This document shows positions 41,063-50,858 of a stretch of DNA of 64,000 bases, piece by piece; within the stretch, counting starts at the first letter, position 1; every line of letters begins with the position of its first letter. The notes beneath the pieces are model-generated. The model ran no database searches, was not told where the DNA came from, and saw nothing but the letters and a program-made list of their open reading frames with translations. A program made the translations under genes and the position numbers. The DNA comes from an uncultured Clostridia bacterium. GTDB lineage: Bacteria > Bacillota > Clostridia > TANB77 > CAG-508. The stretch is taken from positions 1-64,000 of the forward strand of contig CAKPQH010000008.1 in the NCBI GenBank assembly GCA_934178475.1, given 5' to 3'.

Positions 41063-42097
41063 TATCTTATTTATAAATTCTTTCATACTAGTTTTTCCAT
41101 CTATCCTAACTCTTGGCAATTCAAATTTAACCATTTTAGGTTTTACTCTTCCACTATTTGTTGTAAATGCTAATTTGTATCCACTTTCTTTTATCTCTTT
41201 TTTGCTTTCATCATTATATTGTCCAAAAGGATAACAAAATACTGTAGCTCCTCCTAAAATTTCACTTGAAGTTTTAGCATCTTGAATAATTTTATCTTTG
41301 CTCCATGAAAGTAATACTCCTTTTCCTCCTGCTCCCGCTTGATGCATATTATTTGAATGTGATTGATAATTTACATTCTTCTCTTTATTCTCTGCTCTCC
41401 ATCCATACCATTCTGTAATTACAAAAGATGTCGCTGTAACATTATATTTTTGAAGAATTGGAACAGCTAAATCAAAAAATGAAGCATCTCCATCATCAAC
41501 TGTTAATACAATACTTTTTTCAGGAAGTTTTTTTGTTCCATCTATATATTTTTCAACTTCATCCCATGTTGGAAAATAATAGTTATTTTCTGATAAATAC
41601 TTTATTTGTTCTTCAAAATCATTTATTTCAATCCAATTTCCATCTGGAGCTTTTCTCTCATTTTTATCATAAAAGAAATGATACATAAGAACAGGCAATC
41701 CTTCCTTACTTAATTCATTATATACTTTAATTTTTCTTACTTTCTCACTCTTATTTCCTGAAGAATCTGAAACACAATATTTTATTTCATACTCTCCTGC
41801 TATATTAGTATCCAAATTTGATTTAGTTTTTATATTAGTAGTTATATCCCCATCTTTATCATCTGTAGCTACTGCACCTTTTTCAATATATTTTTCTCCG
41901 CAAACTAAACTTTCTTCACTATTTCCATTTAATTCAATTTTAGGAGGTATAATATCTTTTTCTATAATCTCATCTTTTTCTTGACTGCTTTCATGGGGAT
42001 TTTTATTATTTATAGTTTGTTTTAGAAATATAATTCCAATAATTATTAAGCATATTACGAATATACACAAAAACACTTTTACTTTATTTAATTTCAT
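41057..42097 (-). CDS. Exported polysaccharide deacetylase with Ig-like domain
   Basis: A 346-residue membrane-anchored or secreted protein. A signal anchor covers about 7-26. Residues about 48-128 are a DUF5011-type Ig-like domain (PPKIELNG...GDITTNI...YCVSDSSGNKS). The NodB domain (about 130-346) begins LPVLMYHFF and has TVDDGD in place of the classic TFDDG, with YQSHSNNMH giving the zinc-binding HxxxxH. Such enzymes remove N-acetyl groups from peptidoglycan or other glycans. It is the last of three minus-strand cell-wall genes (glucosaminidase, cadherin-like protein, this gene), though a terminator separates it from them. Confidence 0.85.
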   Translation of the reverse strand: MKLNKVKVFLCIFVICLIIIGIIFLKQTINNKNPHESSQEKDEIIEKDIIPPKIELNGNSEESLVCGEKYIEKGAVATDDKDGDITTNIKTKSNLDTNIAGEYEIKYCVSDSSGNKSEKVRKIKVYNELSKEGLPVLMYHFFYDKNERKAPDGNWIEINDFEEQIKYLSENNYYFPTWDEVEKYIDGTKKLPEKSIVLTVDDGDASFFDLAVPILQKYNVTATSFVITEWYGWRAENKEKNVNYQSHSNNMHQAGAGGKGVLLSWSKDKIIQDAKTSSEILGGATVFCYPFGQYNDESKKEIKESGYKLAFTTNSGRVKPKMVKFELPRVRIDGKTSMKEFINKIK

Positions 42098-42123
42098 TTT
42101 TATCCCTCTTTTATTTCCAGAAA

Positions 42124-42150
42124 AATAAGAGATTTTAAAAATCTCTTATT
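42124..42150 (-). terminator. Terminator of cadherin-like protein gene
   Basis: A perfect 10-base stem (42124-42133 with 42141-42150) and a 7-base loop end in T-run on the minus strand. Its distal arm overlaps the stop codon at 42149. Confidence 0.75.
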
Positions 42151-43651
42151 ACTTATCTTCTTTCATTTTTCTTAAAAACTCTTCTAAGTTATCCATGTTT
42201 TCAAAATCATCTAAAGCATTATTTTCAATATATCTTTCTTGTTTAATATCATCCTTTTCTATTTTCTCTTCTTCTTGAACTTTTTCATTTAACCTAACAT
42301 TTAATGCTTCAAACTCTCTTTTAGGATTTTCTTGTATTTCTTCTTTTTTATTTACTCGGTTAAATAAATCTTTATCATTTTGATTATCTAAATCTATTCT
42401 TTCTTCTTCATCTACCTTTGATTTTTTTTCATAAACATTGTTCTTATTTTTAAGTTTTATTTTAATTATTATAAAAACTATTGAAGCTATAACAATAAAT
42501 CCAACTATTCCTAATATCATCATTTTTTGTTTTTTCATTTTCTCAGCAGCTTCTTTGCTAGCTTCATTTGCAGCTGTTAAATCTATTGAAACTTTTTTAT
42601 TTACTATTATTTGATATGTTGTAGTTTCATCTGTTTCAGAATTATGTACTAATAAAGTTATTGTGTTTTCTCCTTCTTGTAACTCTGAATTTCCTGTTAT
42701 ATCTACTTTAATGTTTTCACCAGATACTGATGGTATAATTTCTAACTCTGATAAATCTTTATTTAATTCTAAATTATACTCATATATATCATTACTAAAT
42801 TCAGGAGAAATCTTGAATCCTTTAACTTCCAATCCTGTTAGCCCAATTATATTTTTGTTAGACTCTTCAGTTTCATTATTTTCTTCATTTTCTGTATTTG
42901 TGTTACTACTTTCTTCTGCTGTTTTTCTTGTTATATTTAAAGTATATTTTTTAGTTGTTTTTCCATCTTCTGCAGTTACTTTGATTTCAAAACTATTTTG
43001 TCCTTCTTTTAGCTCTTTTTTTCCAATTCCTTCAACTTTAGCTTTATTACTATTTGCTGTTGCATATATAGTTATTGATGAAGCTTCATTTGGAACACTA
43101 ACATCATATGAAGTTGTAGCTTTTTTAAATCCTTTAAAATCGTATTCTTTTGGATTAATTCCTAAATTTTTTAATGTTGCATCACTTGAAACTTTTGGTG
43201 TATTGTCAGTATTATTACTATTATTGTTTGAACTACTATTTCCAGTACTGCTGTTTCCTCCATTGTTGTTATTCGTTTCGTTTCCTTTTACATTTACAGT
43301 TATAACTTTAGAAATATTTTCTTCTACACCTGTTGTGCTATCAGCTACTGGACCAGTAACTTTTATTGTTGCACTTCCTTCTCCCTTTGCTACTATATTT
43401 ACAGTTAATGAATTGTTTTCTATCCATGTATTTGAAATTGTTGCAGTGGCAACTGATGTATTTGATGAACTTACATTTAAGTTTCCTGTTCCATTATTCG
43501 CTGTAACAGTAACATTTGTACTTTCACCTTTTTTTAAACTAACTGTTGATGTCGATAATGATACTGACATAGCATTTACTTTAATATTAATTGTTATAAT
43601 GCTAAGAATAACAATTATTCCTATAATTATTTTTGATTTTAATTTTTTCAT
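42149..43651 (-). CDS. Membrane-anchored cadherin-like beta-sandwich protein
   Basis: A 500-residue protein. A signal peptide covers about 1-27. A Big_2-like Ig domain (about 28-125), an Asn/Ser-rich spacer (about 125-150) and two cadherin-like beta-sandwich domains (DATLKNLGINPKEYDF...YTLNITRK, about 155-243; GLEVKGFKISPEFSNDIYEYNLEL...YQIIVNK, about 270-355) follow. A transmembrane helix lies at about 378-398, and a highly charged cytoplasmic tail of about 100 residues runs to the end. A large cytoplasmic tail suggests signalling or anchoring to an inner partner. It starts 12 bases after the dockerin-bearing glucosaminidase and is co-transcribed with it. Confidence 0.78.
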   Translation of the reverse strand: MKKLKSKIIIGIIVILSIITINIKVNAMSVSLSTSTVSLKKGESTNVTVTANNGTGNLNVSSSNTSVATATISNTWIENNSLTVNIVAKGEGSATIKVTGPVADSTTGVEENISKVITVNVKGNETNNNNGGNSSTGNSSSNNNSNNTDNTPKVSSDATLKNLGINPKEYDFKGFKKATTSYDVSVPNEASSITIYATANSNKAKVEGIGKKELKEGQNSFEIKVTAEDGKTTKKYTLNITRKTAEESSNTNTENEENNETEESNKNIIGLTGLEVKGFKISPEFSNDIYEYNLELNKDLSELEIIPSVSGENIKVDITGNSELQEGENTITLLVHNSETDETTTYQIIVNKKVSIDLTAANEASKEAAEKMKKQKMMILGIVGFIVIASIVFIIIKIKLKNKNNVYEKKSKVDEEERIDLDNQNDKDLFNRVNKKEEIQENPKREFEALNVRLNEKVQEEEKIEKDDIKQERYIENNALDDFENMDNLEEFLRKMKEDK

Positions 43652-43663
43652 AAGTTACACTCC

Positions 43664-45223
43664 TTAAAATTCAGTTCCTGACACAATATAATTTTTCACT
43701 AAAACATAGTCAGATGGTGATATTTTTCCATCATTATTTACATCTGCTGCTTTTTTTGCTTCCTCACTACTTAATAAATTTGTACCTATAATATGATTTT
43801 TAATTAAAACATAATCAGATGGTGATATCTTTCCATCATTATTTACATCACCCTTTTTGTATCCTATTGATGGATTTTCTGTAGGCGTATTAGGTTTATT
43901 ATTACCACTATAATCATCATTATTATTAAGTTGAATTAAATATTGTTTAAATTCTGTCTCATAATCATATGTTGTTCTAGCAACATATCCTTGAGTTCCA
44001 TTACTTTTTACCACTTTATCCCAATATGTTCCTGCAACTTTCTCACTTGCTCTTTCAAGTCTTGTAATATATTCTCCTGCATATAAATAACTACTTAAAC
44101 GTGTTCCATTTGGAGAATCTCTTAAACTTATTGTATTTTTTACATTTACTCTAACCACATCTGACTCTATTGTCGAACTGCTAATTGTAGTAGATGGTCT
44201 TGAGCATGCATTTGCTGGCATATTTTTATATACTGGAATTATAAAAGTATATCCATATTCCAAAGCTCCTTTTTGGGCTAATGTTCCCCTTAAAGAAGTT
44301 CCTTCATTTTGAGCTGCTAATATATTTTGCATATATTGATGCCAGAAAATTTGTCCATCTGAATTATCTACATCAAACTTTTGCAAATACATTGTATTTT
44401 GTCCTACTGCTATATATTTATTAGCTATAATTTGTATTCCTCCTCTTAATGCTAATTCTAAACTTGTCCAACCATAATCACTTGCTTTTTTTAATCCATT
44501 TAAGATAACTTCTTCTTGTGTTTTTCCACTTGCACCTATATTGAATACATTATAGATTCCAACATATTGTCCATTATATCCATTCCCTGATGTTAAAACA
44601 GTTCCTTGCTTTTTTTGTTCCTGCAAAATTCTTGCAACTATGTAATAAGGATTTGTGTTATATATTTTACATGCATCTAAAATAACATCTATATATGTAT
44701 CATTATCTAAAAAAGAACCACTAAGTACTGATTTTAAAACATTTCTATCATAACTATAAGAATTATCATAAGATAATTCCATAAATTGGAATATATCATT
44801 TGAATTTAAAGAATTTCTTGGATCCATCATATATTTTATTGCAGATTCTGAAGCACAAACCCAACTTCCTGTATCATATTGTCCATCTTTACATATAGGA
44901 CATATCCAACTTCCTGCATACTTAGAATTTCCAGCACTAACCAGATTTTTAGGAGAGCCACCATGTCCCATATATTCGTACTTTATTGCATCTGCCCATT
45001 CAATATCTGTATATAATATTTTAAAATTCCAGTTTGGGTGTGTTGATTTTAAAGAATTAATCATTGATTTAATTCCAGGATATAAACTATCATCTAAAGA
45101 GTTTATATCTGAACTTACAGATTGATTTACAGCATTTGTTGTATAATTAAAGAAACTTATACAAATACTAAATATAATATTAAAAATAATTATTACTGCT
45201 AAAAATTTAAGTTGTCTGTTCAT
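43664..45223 (-). CDS. Secreted glucosaminidase with SH3 and dockerin domains
   Basis: A 519-residue exported protein. The signal peptide is about 1-30. A region (about 45-130) with a CPICKDGQ...W.C pair is followed by a glucosaminidase domain (about 165-320; NPYYIVARILQEQKKQG, GIYNVFNIGA). An SH3b domain follows at about 355-425 (VNVKNTISLRDSPNG). Residues about 457-515 form a type I dockerin: two copies of DVNNDGKISPSDYVL separated by 33 residues, each a calcium-binding F-hand. The enzyme likely cleaves peptidoglycan and docks on a cohesin. It heads a two-gene operon with the cadherin-like protein. Confidence 0.85.
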   Translation of the reverse strand: MNRQLKFLAVIIIFNIIFSICISFFNYTTNAVNQSVSSDINSLDDSLYPGIKSMINSLKSTHPNWNFKILYTDIEWADAIKYEYMGHGGSPKNLVSAGNSKYAGSWICPICKDGQYDTGSWVCASESAIKYMMDPRNSLNSNDIFQFMELSYDNSYSYDRNVLKSVLSGSFLDNDTYIDVILDACKIYNTNPYYIVARILQEQKKQGTVLTSGNGYNGQYVGIYNVFNIGASGKTQEEVILNGLKKASDYGWTSLELALRGGIQIIANKYIAVGQNTMYLQKFDVDNSDGQIFWHQYMQNILAAQNEGTSLRGTLAQKGALEYGYTFIIPVYKNMPANACSRPSTTISSSTIESDVVRVNVKNTISLRDSPNGTRLSSYLYAGEYITRLERASEKVAGTYWDKVVKSNGTQGYVARTTYDYETEFKQYLIQLNNNDDYSGNNKPNTPTENPSIGYKKGDVNNDGKISPSDYVLIKNHIIGTNLLSSEEAKKAADVNNDGKISPSDYVLVKNYIVSGTEF

Positions 45224-45429
45224 CTATCTTTCACCTCTTTAGTTTTTCTCTTAATCTATTTTAACATATTTTTACAAAATTAGTCATAATTCATTAATAG
45301 TATATCATTTATTATTTTAATAAGTCAACATTTGACACAAAAAAAATTTTTTCTAAAAACTTGCATCTTTTTTATTTTTAGTATAATATAATATACAAAT
45401 TGAAAGTATTAAAATATTATGAAAGGAGT

Positions 45430-45600
45430 TATTTGTAAGCGCCAGGAGCTTTTTCATAAAGCTTGACGAGGTCTAAAGTTATCGAAATATTCGGCGGATG
45501 CTTTAGTGGTACCTACTTTACCAAAGATTTTTATAAAAAATAATGGTAACATTATAACAAAATAAAAATCAAAGTAATTACTTTCAATTCCAAAATATTT
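45430..45600 (+). ncRNA. glmS ribozyme
   Basis: The RNA matches the glmS self-cleaving ribozyme, with AGCGCC at the cleavage site (cut between 45438 and 45439), CTTGACGAGG near 45463, GTTATCGAA, and TTCGGCGGATGC near 45494. It is activated by glucosamine-6-phosphate and destabilises its own mRNA. A promoter-like TATAAT at 45382-45387 lies upstream with TTGCAT at 45361. A segment at 45398-45408 just before the ribozyme is complementary to 45579-45589 after it. Confidence 0.95.
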
Positions 45601-45640
45601 TAATTAGTCTAAATTATAGACGGAATGGAGATTATTAATT

Positions 45641-47500
45641 ATGTGTGGAATTGTTGGATACATTGGAAACCAAAAAGCTAGCAAAATATTACTTGCTGGT
45701 CTTAATAAACTTGAGTACAGAGGTTATGACTCTGCTGGAATAGCTACAATAGAAGATGGAAAAATATCTGTTATAAAAGATAAAGGGCGTGTAGCTAATT
45801 TATATGAGTTAGAAAAAAACTCAAATCTAAAAGGAACTATTGGTATTGCTCATACAAGATGGGCAACTCATGGAATACCATCTAAAATAAACTCTCACCC
45901 TCATCTTGATAATGATGAAAATATTGCAGTTGTTCATAATGGTATAATAGAAAATTATGTTGAATTAAGAAAATTCTTACAAGATAATGGATATAATTTC
46001 TTATCAGAAACTGATACAGAAATTGTCCCTAATCTTATAAATTATTTTTATAAAAAAGAATCTGAAAATAGTGAATTAAAACTTTTAAGAGCTGTAAAAG
46101 CTGCTTGTGATAAATTAATTGGAAGCTTTGCTTTAGAAATTTTATCTAAAGACTTTCCTGATACTATGATAGTTGTAAGAAAAGATAGTCCTTTAGTTAT
46201 TGGAAAAGGGATTAATGAAAACTACATTGCTTCAGATATCCCTGCTATTTTAAGTTATACTAAAGATTTTTATTTATTAGATAATTTGGAATTTGCTGTT
46301 CTTACAACAAATAATATTACTTTTTATAATAATAACTTAGAATTAATTAACAAAAAAACCGAAACTATTAACTGGAATGCAATGGCAGCTGATAAAAATG
46401 GCTTTGAAGATTATATGTTAAAAGAAATATATGAACAACCTGTTGCTGTTCGTGAGACAATTGGTACTAAATTAAACACCAATAAATGTGAATTTGATGA
46501 ATTAAATTTCACAAAATCTTATTTATCTAAATTTAATCAAATATATATAATTGCGTGTGGTACTGCTATGCATGCAGGTCTTGCAACAAGAAAAACAATA
46601 GAAGATCTTTGCAAAATACATGTAACTGTTGATATAGCATCAGAATTTAGATATAGAAAACCTTTAATTGATGAACATACTCTATGTATATTTATCAGTC
46701 AATCTGGAGAAACAGCTGACACTATTGCTGCTTTAAAACTTTCTAAAGAGCATAAAGCAACAACAATAGCTGTTACAAATGTTATTGGAAGTTCTATAAC
46801 TCGTGAAGCTGACTATTCAATTTATACACATGCTGGTCCTGAAATTGCTGTAGCTTCAACTAAAGCTTATACTTCACAAATAACTTCTTTAACACTTCTT
46901 GCAATTTATTTTGCACAAGTATTAGAGACAGCTGATTCTGAAACACTAGATAAAATATCAAAAGAATTATTAGAATTGCCATCAAAAATCGAAAACTTCC
47001 TAAAAAATAAAAACTATATTTCTAATGTGAAAGAGCTTTCAAAAAAAATATATACTTCAAAAGATTTATTCTATTTAGGAAGGGGTATTGATTATACTAC
47101 AGCTCAGGAAGCATCATTAAAATTAAAAGAAATATCTTATATACACTCAGAAGCATATGCTGCTGGAGAATTAAAACATGGTACAATAGCTTTAATTGAA
47201 AACGGAATTAATGTTATAGGAATTGCAACAGGCCAAAATTTATTAAAGAAAACTATTAGTAATATGGAAGAAGTTATAACTCGTGGTGCTAATACTACTT
47301 TAGTTATAAGTGAAAACTTATTAGAAGAAATTAATAAATCTACTTTTAAAAATGTAATTGTTATTCCTGAAACTACAACTTATCTTTCACCTATACTTGC
47401 AATAATCCCTCTACAACTTTTAGCTTACTATGTTTCAAAAGAAAAAGGCTTAGATGTTGATAAGCCAAGAAACCTTGCAAAATCAGTAACAGTTGAGTAA
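45641..47500 (+). CDS. glmS: Glutamine-fructose-6-phosphate aminotransferase (isomerising)
   Basis: A 619-residue enzyme that makes glucosamine-6-phosphate, the first step of UDP-GlcNAc and cell-wall synthesis. Cys2 is the glutaminase nucleophile, with HTRWATHG at about 71-78 and NGIIENY. Two SIS domains (CGTAMHAG; SQSGETADT) form the isomerase half, and the C-terminus ends DVDKPRNLAKSVTVE as in the family. It is controlled by the ribozyme in its leader and stops exactly at a palindromic element. Confidence 0.97.
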   Translation: MCGIVGYIGNQKASKILLAGLNKLEYRGYDSAGIATIEDGKISVIKDKGRVANLYELEKNSNLKGTIGIAHTRWATHGIPSKINSHPHLDNDENIAVVHNGIIENYVELRKFLQDNGYNFLSETDTEIVPNLINYFYKKESENSELKLLRAVKAACDKLIGSFALEILSKDFPDTMIVVRKDSPLVIGKGINENYIASDIPAILSYTKDFYLLDNLEFAVLTTNNITFYNNNLELINKKTETINWNAMAADKNGFEDYMLKEIYEQPVAVRETIGTKLNTNKCEFDELNFTKSYLSKFNQIYIIACGTAMHAGLATRKTIEDLCKIHVTVDIASEFRYRKPLIDEHTLCIFISQSGETADTIAALKLSKEHKATTIAVTNVIGSSITREADYSIYTHAGPEIAVASTKAYTSQITSLTLLAIYFAQVLETADSETLDKISKELLELPSKIENFLKNKNYISNVKELSKKIYTSKDLFYLGRGIDYTTAQEASLKLKEISYIHSEAYAAGELKHGTIALIENGINVIGIATGQNLLKKTISNMEEVITRGANTTLVISENLLEEINKSTFKNVIVIPETTTYLSPILAIIPLQLLAYYVSKEKGLDVDKPRNLAKSVTVE

Positions 47501-47568
47501 TTTAAAAATGGGGACGGTCCTTTTTTGAAAATTTTTATTTTCAAAAAAGGACCGTCCCCATTTTTAAA
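47501..47568. repeat. 68-bp inverted repeat, copy 2 of GGGGACxGTCC element
   Basis: Arms of 31 bases (47501-47531 and 47538-47568) pair perfectly around a 6-base loop. They fill the whole gap between the glmS stop codon and the stop codon of the convergent acyl-CoA ligase gene. The core GGGGACGGTCCTTTTTTGAA differs from copy 1 at one position, with the matching change in the other arm. It likely acts as a bidirectional terminator. Confidence 0.88.
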
Positions 47569-49188
47569 TTAAAGTTTTTTCATTTCTTCAAACCTTTTTA
47601 TTTTATTAGTTGTAGTCTTTGCCATTGGTTCTGTAGTTACCACTATATTTTTTATGTGTTTGTAATTAGGAAGTGTTGTATTTATATTTTTTATATCTTC
47701 CCATATTTTTTCTTTAGGATTTTCATCTTTTAATCTATCTTCATTATATACAACCTTTGCAGATACTACATAATCATCTTCCTTTGGTTTTCCAAAAACC
47801 ATGCATTCCTCAACATATGGTAATCTTCCGATCAAAGTTTCTAATTCTTCTGGGTAAATATTTTTTCCATTTTTCAATACAATCACATTCTTTTTTCTTC
47901 CTGTAATAAAAATATATCCATCTTTATCTACATATCCAATATCCCCTGTATAAAACCATCCATTTTTTAATACTTCTTTTGTTGCTTTTTCATCCTCATA
48001 ATATCCAAGCATTACATTTGGTCCTTTAGCTATAATTTCTCCTTTTCCTTCTTTATTTGGATTATCTATTTTCACTTCTACATTAAACATTTCATGTCCA
48101 ACAGATCCTGCTCTCATATGCTTAGAATCTTCTGCTGCTATAACAGGTGATGTTTCTGTAAGTCCATATCCTTGTATCGTTAATATTCCCCAATCATTGA
48201 AATCTTTGGCAACTTTTTTGTCTATTGGAGCTGCTCCACTAATTACAGACCTAATATATCCTCCTAACCCATTTATAATATCTTTAAATAATTTTCTTCT
48301 TATATCTATTCCAAAAAACATTAAAAATTTGCTTAATTTTTGTGCCATTTTCAATTTCTTTAATTTTCCTTGTTTTTCAACCTCTAAAATTAATTTTTTA
48401 TGCATCGCTTCTAATATTGCAGGCACACCAACAAAAACAGATACTTTATATTCTTTTAAATTTTTCTGTATATATCTAAGTCCATCACAGAATACATTCA
48501 TACATCCTTTATTTAAATAAAACAATAATCCAGTAAATCCAAATGTATGATGATATGGTAAAAAGCTCATATTTACATCATTTTCATTTGATTCTTCTAC
48601 TTTATTTAATGCTTCTATATTAGATGCAATATTTTTGTGTGATAACATTACAGCTTTTGATTTTGATGTAGTTCCTGAAGTAAATATAATAATACTCATT
48701 TTTTCATTATCAATTGGTAAATTCTTATATTTCTCTTGATTTCTTTTAGTCATTAAACTTTCTAAATTATCAAAGGTGTCATTTTTATCCATACAAATAT
48801 AATGTTTTATTTCTGTGTTATTATCTTCTTTAATTTTTTTCATATCATCTATATATTTTTCATCAAAAACAACTACTTCTGCTTTACTTCTTATTAAAGA
48901 ATTTTCTATTTCAGATACAGCTAATCCTTTATCTAAAGGAACAATAACTCCTATACCATTAACAACTGCTAAATATGTAACAATCCATTCATATCTATTT
49001 TTTCCTATAACAGCTATCCTTTTATTTAAAAATCCTTTTTCTAAAAATGCACTTCCTAAATTATTAATATCTTCATAAAAATCATTATATTTTTTATCAA
49101 TATATTTGTTTTCTTTTTTTATCCTAAAAGCAATATTATTTCCATGTAATTCTACAGTATCTTTTATTAATTCTCTTATATTTTCCAT
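47569..49188 (-). CDS. AMP-dependent acyl-CoA synthetase (long-chain fatty acid ligase)
   Basis: A 539-residue adenylate-forming enzyme. P-loop FTSGTTSKSKAVMLSHKNI (about 169-187) binds ATP. The GYGLTETSPV motif is at about 338-347, YTGDIG at about 415, and GRKKNVI..KNGKNIYPEELE at about 428-446, with the C-terminal lysine in KTTTNKIKR. It activates fatty acids as acyl-AMP and acyl-CoA. It is transcribed downstream of a TetR-family gene with a likely operator between them, so it is expected to be derepressed by acyl-CoA or a related ligand. Confidence 0.88.
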   Translation of the reverse strand: MENIRELIKDTVELHGNNIAFRIKKENKYIDKKYNDFYEDINNLGSAFLEKGFLNKRIAVIGKNRYEWIVTYLAVVNGIGVIVPLDKGLAVSEIENSLIRSKAEVVVFDEKYIDDMKKIKEDNNTEIKHYICMDKNDTFDNLESLMTKRNQEKYKNLPIDNEKMSIIIFTSGTTSKSKAVMLSHKNIASNIEALNKVEESNENDVNMSFLPYHHTFGFTGLLFYLNKGCMNVFCDGLRYIQKNLKEYKVSVFVGVPAILEAMHKKLILEVEKQGKLKKLKMAQKLSKFLMFFGIDIRRKLFKDIINGLGGYIRSVISGAAPIDKKVAKDFNDWGILTIQGYGLTETSPVIAAEDSKHMRAGSVGHEMFNVEVKIDNPNKEGKGEIIAKGPNVMLGYYEDEKATKEVLKNGWFYTGDIGYVDKDGYIFITGRKKNVIVLKNGKNIYPEELETLIGRLPYVEECMVFGKPKEDDYVVSAKVVYNEDRLKDENPKEKIWEDIKNINTTLPNYKHIKNIVVTTEPMAKTTTNKIKRFEEMKKL

Positions 49189-49257
49189 AAAAAATCATCC
49201 TTTTCAATAAATATTATAATAATTATAGTATACAAATTATAATATTTATATTAGGAT

Positions 49258-49270
49258 GACCGGTCGGTTT
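49258..49270. promoter_or_regulatory. Probable TetR-family operator
   Basis: GACCGGTC at 49258-49265, within a GACCGGTCGG stretch, is the palindromic core typical of FadR/TetR-type operators in Bacillota and is GC-rich in AT-rich surroundings. It lies upstream of the acyl-CoA ligase gene and downstream of the TetR gene. Confidence 0.55.
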
Positions 49271-49287
49271 TATAATTATTCCTTTTT

Positions 49288-49857
49288 TTATTTTTTCCTA
49301 ACACCATCTATTATATATCTACAAAACTCTTCATATAATTCGTTTACATTTACATTTTTGTTTTTATTTTGTTTATATATTAAGCTTGATGTTATTACTG
49401 TAAAAATTCCATAAGCTATAGCTCCTGTATTTCCCGCTTCAATTTCTTGTGCTTCTATTCCCTGTTTTACAATTCCTTCTATAATGTCTGTATACTCAAT
49501 TATACAATTTCTACATGCTTCATTTCTTTTTTCTTTTCCCCATAATTGACTTAAAATTAATGCTATAAAATCTTCATACTTCAAAGAAACTTTTATTTGT
49601 ATTAAAATTATTGCTTTTATTTTTTCTATTGAACTTTCTAAATTAGCTGTCTTTATTTCAATGTTATTTTTTAATAGTTTCATTCCCTCTTCTATAAGAA
49701 ATTTTAATATTTCTTCCTTATTTGAAAAATGATGATATAGTGTACCTTTAGCAATACCAACAACAGAAGTTATTTCTTCTATACTTGTTCTATCATATCC
49801 TTTACTTGCAAAAAGCTCCATTGATTTTTCAAAAATCTTTCTCTTAGTTCTATGCAT
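49288..49857 (-). CDS. TetR-family transcriptional regulator
   Basis: A 189-residue repressor. The N-terminal helix-turn-helix (residues about 20-55, FASKGYDRTSIEEITSVVGIAKGTLYHHFSNKEEIL) is the TetR_N domain, followed by a helical ligand-binding domain related to FadR-like regulators. It is followed by the acyl-CoA synthetase gene, so it probably governs fatty-acid activation and binds acyl-CoA. An operator-like palindrome lies in the gap. Confidence 0.88.
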   Translation of the reverse strand: MHRTKRKIFEKSMELFASKGYDRTSIEEITSVVGIAKGTLYHHFSNKEEILKFLIEEGMKLLKNNIEIKTANLESSIEKIKAIILIQIKVSLKYEDFIALILSQLWGKEKRNEACRNCIIEYTDIIEGIVKQGIEAQEIEAGNTGAIAYGIFTVITSSLIYKQNKNKNVNVNELYEEFCRYIIDGVRKK

Positions 49858-49889
49858 GAAAATCTCCTTTCACTTTAATTTTAAAGTCT

Positions 49890-50837
49890 TTATATTGTGT
49901 TCCCCCTCAAATAATCCTTCGCATTCATCTTCTTTCCATTTTCTCCTTGAATTTCAAGCACTTCAATTATTCCATCTTTTGCTTTTATATATAATCCTTT
50001 TTTGCAATCTGCCAAAACAATATTTCCATTATCTATTTCAGCATATTTAACATCAAATCCTTTTTTATCAAAATCCTCAAATGTATATGTTTGAACTTTC
50101 CAAAATTTTAGTTTTTTATTATTTATAAATGTATAAGCACCCATTATAGGATTTAATCCTCTTACTAAATTCTTTATTTCTTTTGCAGTTTTATTTTCAA
50201 AATCTATTTTTGCAATCTCTTTATTTAGCATTGGTGCTACAGTGTATTTTTCACCTTGTTTAGTTCTAGAAGCTGTTCCTTTTTCTATATCTTTTATCGT
50301 CTGTACTAATAATTTTCCGCCTATTTTAGATAGTCTTTCCCATAATTCTCCTGTTGTTTCATCTTCTCCAATTTCAACTTCTTCTTTTAAAATCATATCT
50401 CCTGTATCCATACCTTTATCCATATACATTGTTGTAACTCCTGTTGTCTTATCTCCATTTATAACTGCCCATTGAATTGGAGCAGCGCCTCTATATTCAG
50501 GAAGTATTGAACCATGAACATTTATACAACCATATTTAGGTATATTTAAAATTTCTTCTGGTAATATCTTTCCATAAGCTACAACACAAATCACATCAGG
50601 ATTCATTTTCTTTATCTCTTCTATAAATTCTATATTCTTTTTTATTTTCAATGGTTGATATACTTTTAAATTCTTCTCTACAGCAAATTCTTTAACAGGT
50701 GATGCAATCATTTTCATTCCTCTACCCTTTGGTCTATCGGGATTTGTAACAACACCTATAATATCATATCCGCTATTATATAAACACTCTAAAGACTCTT
50801 TTGCAAAATCTGGTGTCCCCATAAATAAAATTCTCAT
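49890..50837 (-). CDS. fmt: Methionyl-tRNA formyltransferase
   Basis: A 315-residue enzyme that formylates initiator Met-tRNA using 10-formyl-THF. It has MRILFMGTPDFA at the start, NVHGSILPEYRGAAPIQWAVI at about 105-125 with the catalytic Asn-His, and the C-terminal tRNA-binding domain. It follows def and priA in the common Bacillota order, with an extra kinase-like gene between def and fmt. Confidence 0.96.
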   Translation of the reverse strand: MRILFMGTPDFAKESLECLYNSGYDIIGVVTNPDRPKGRGMKMIASPVKEFAVEKNLKVYQPLKIKKNIEFIEEIKKMNPDVICVVAYGKILPEEILNIPKYGCINVHGSILPEYRGAAPIQWAVINGDKTTGVTTMYMDKGMDTGDMILKEEVEIGEDETTGELWERLSKIGGKLLVQTIKDIEKGTASRTKQGEKYTVAPMLNKEIAKIDFENKTAKEIKNLVRGLNPIMGAYTFINNKKLKFWKVQTYTFEDFDKKGFDVKYAEIDNGNIVLADCKKGLYIKAKDGIIEVLEIQGENGKKMNAKDYLRGNTI

Positions 50838-50858
50838 TGTCTTTCTCCTTTTTATTTT

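Noticed and set aside
42663..43667. 334-codon open frame on the plus strand
   Set aside because: It is antisense to the cadherin-like gene, rich in Ser, Phe and Leu as expected from the complement of AT-rich coding, and has no ribosome site.
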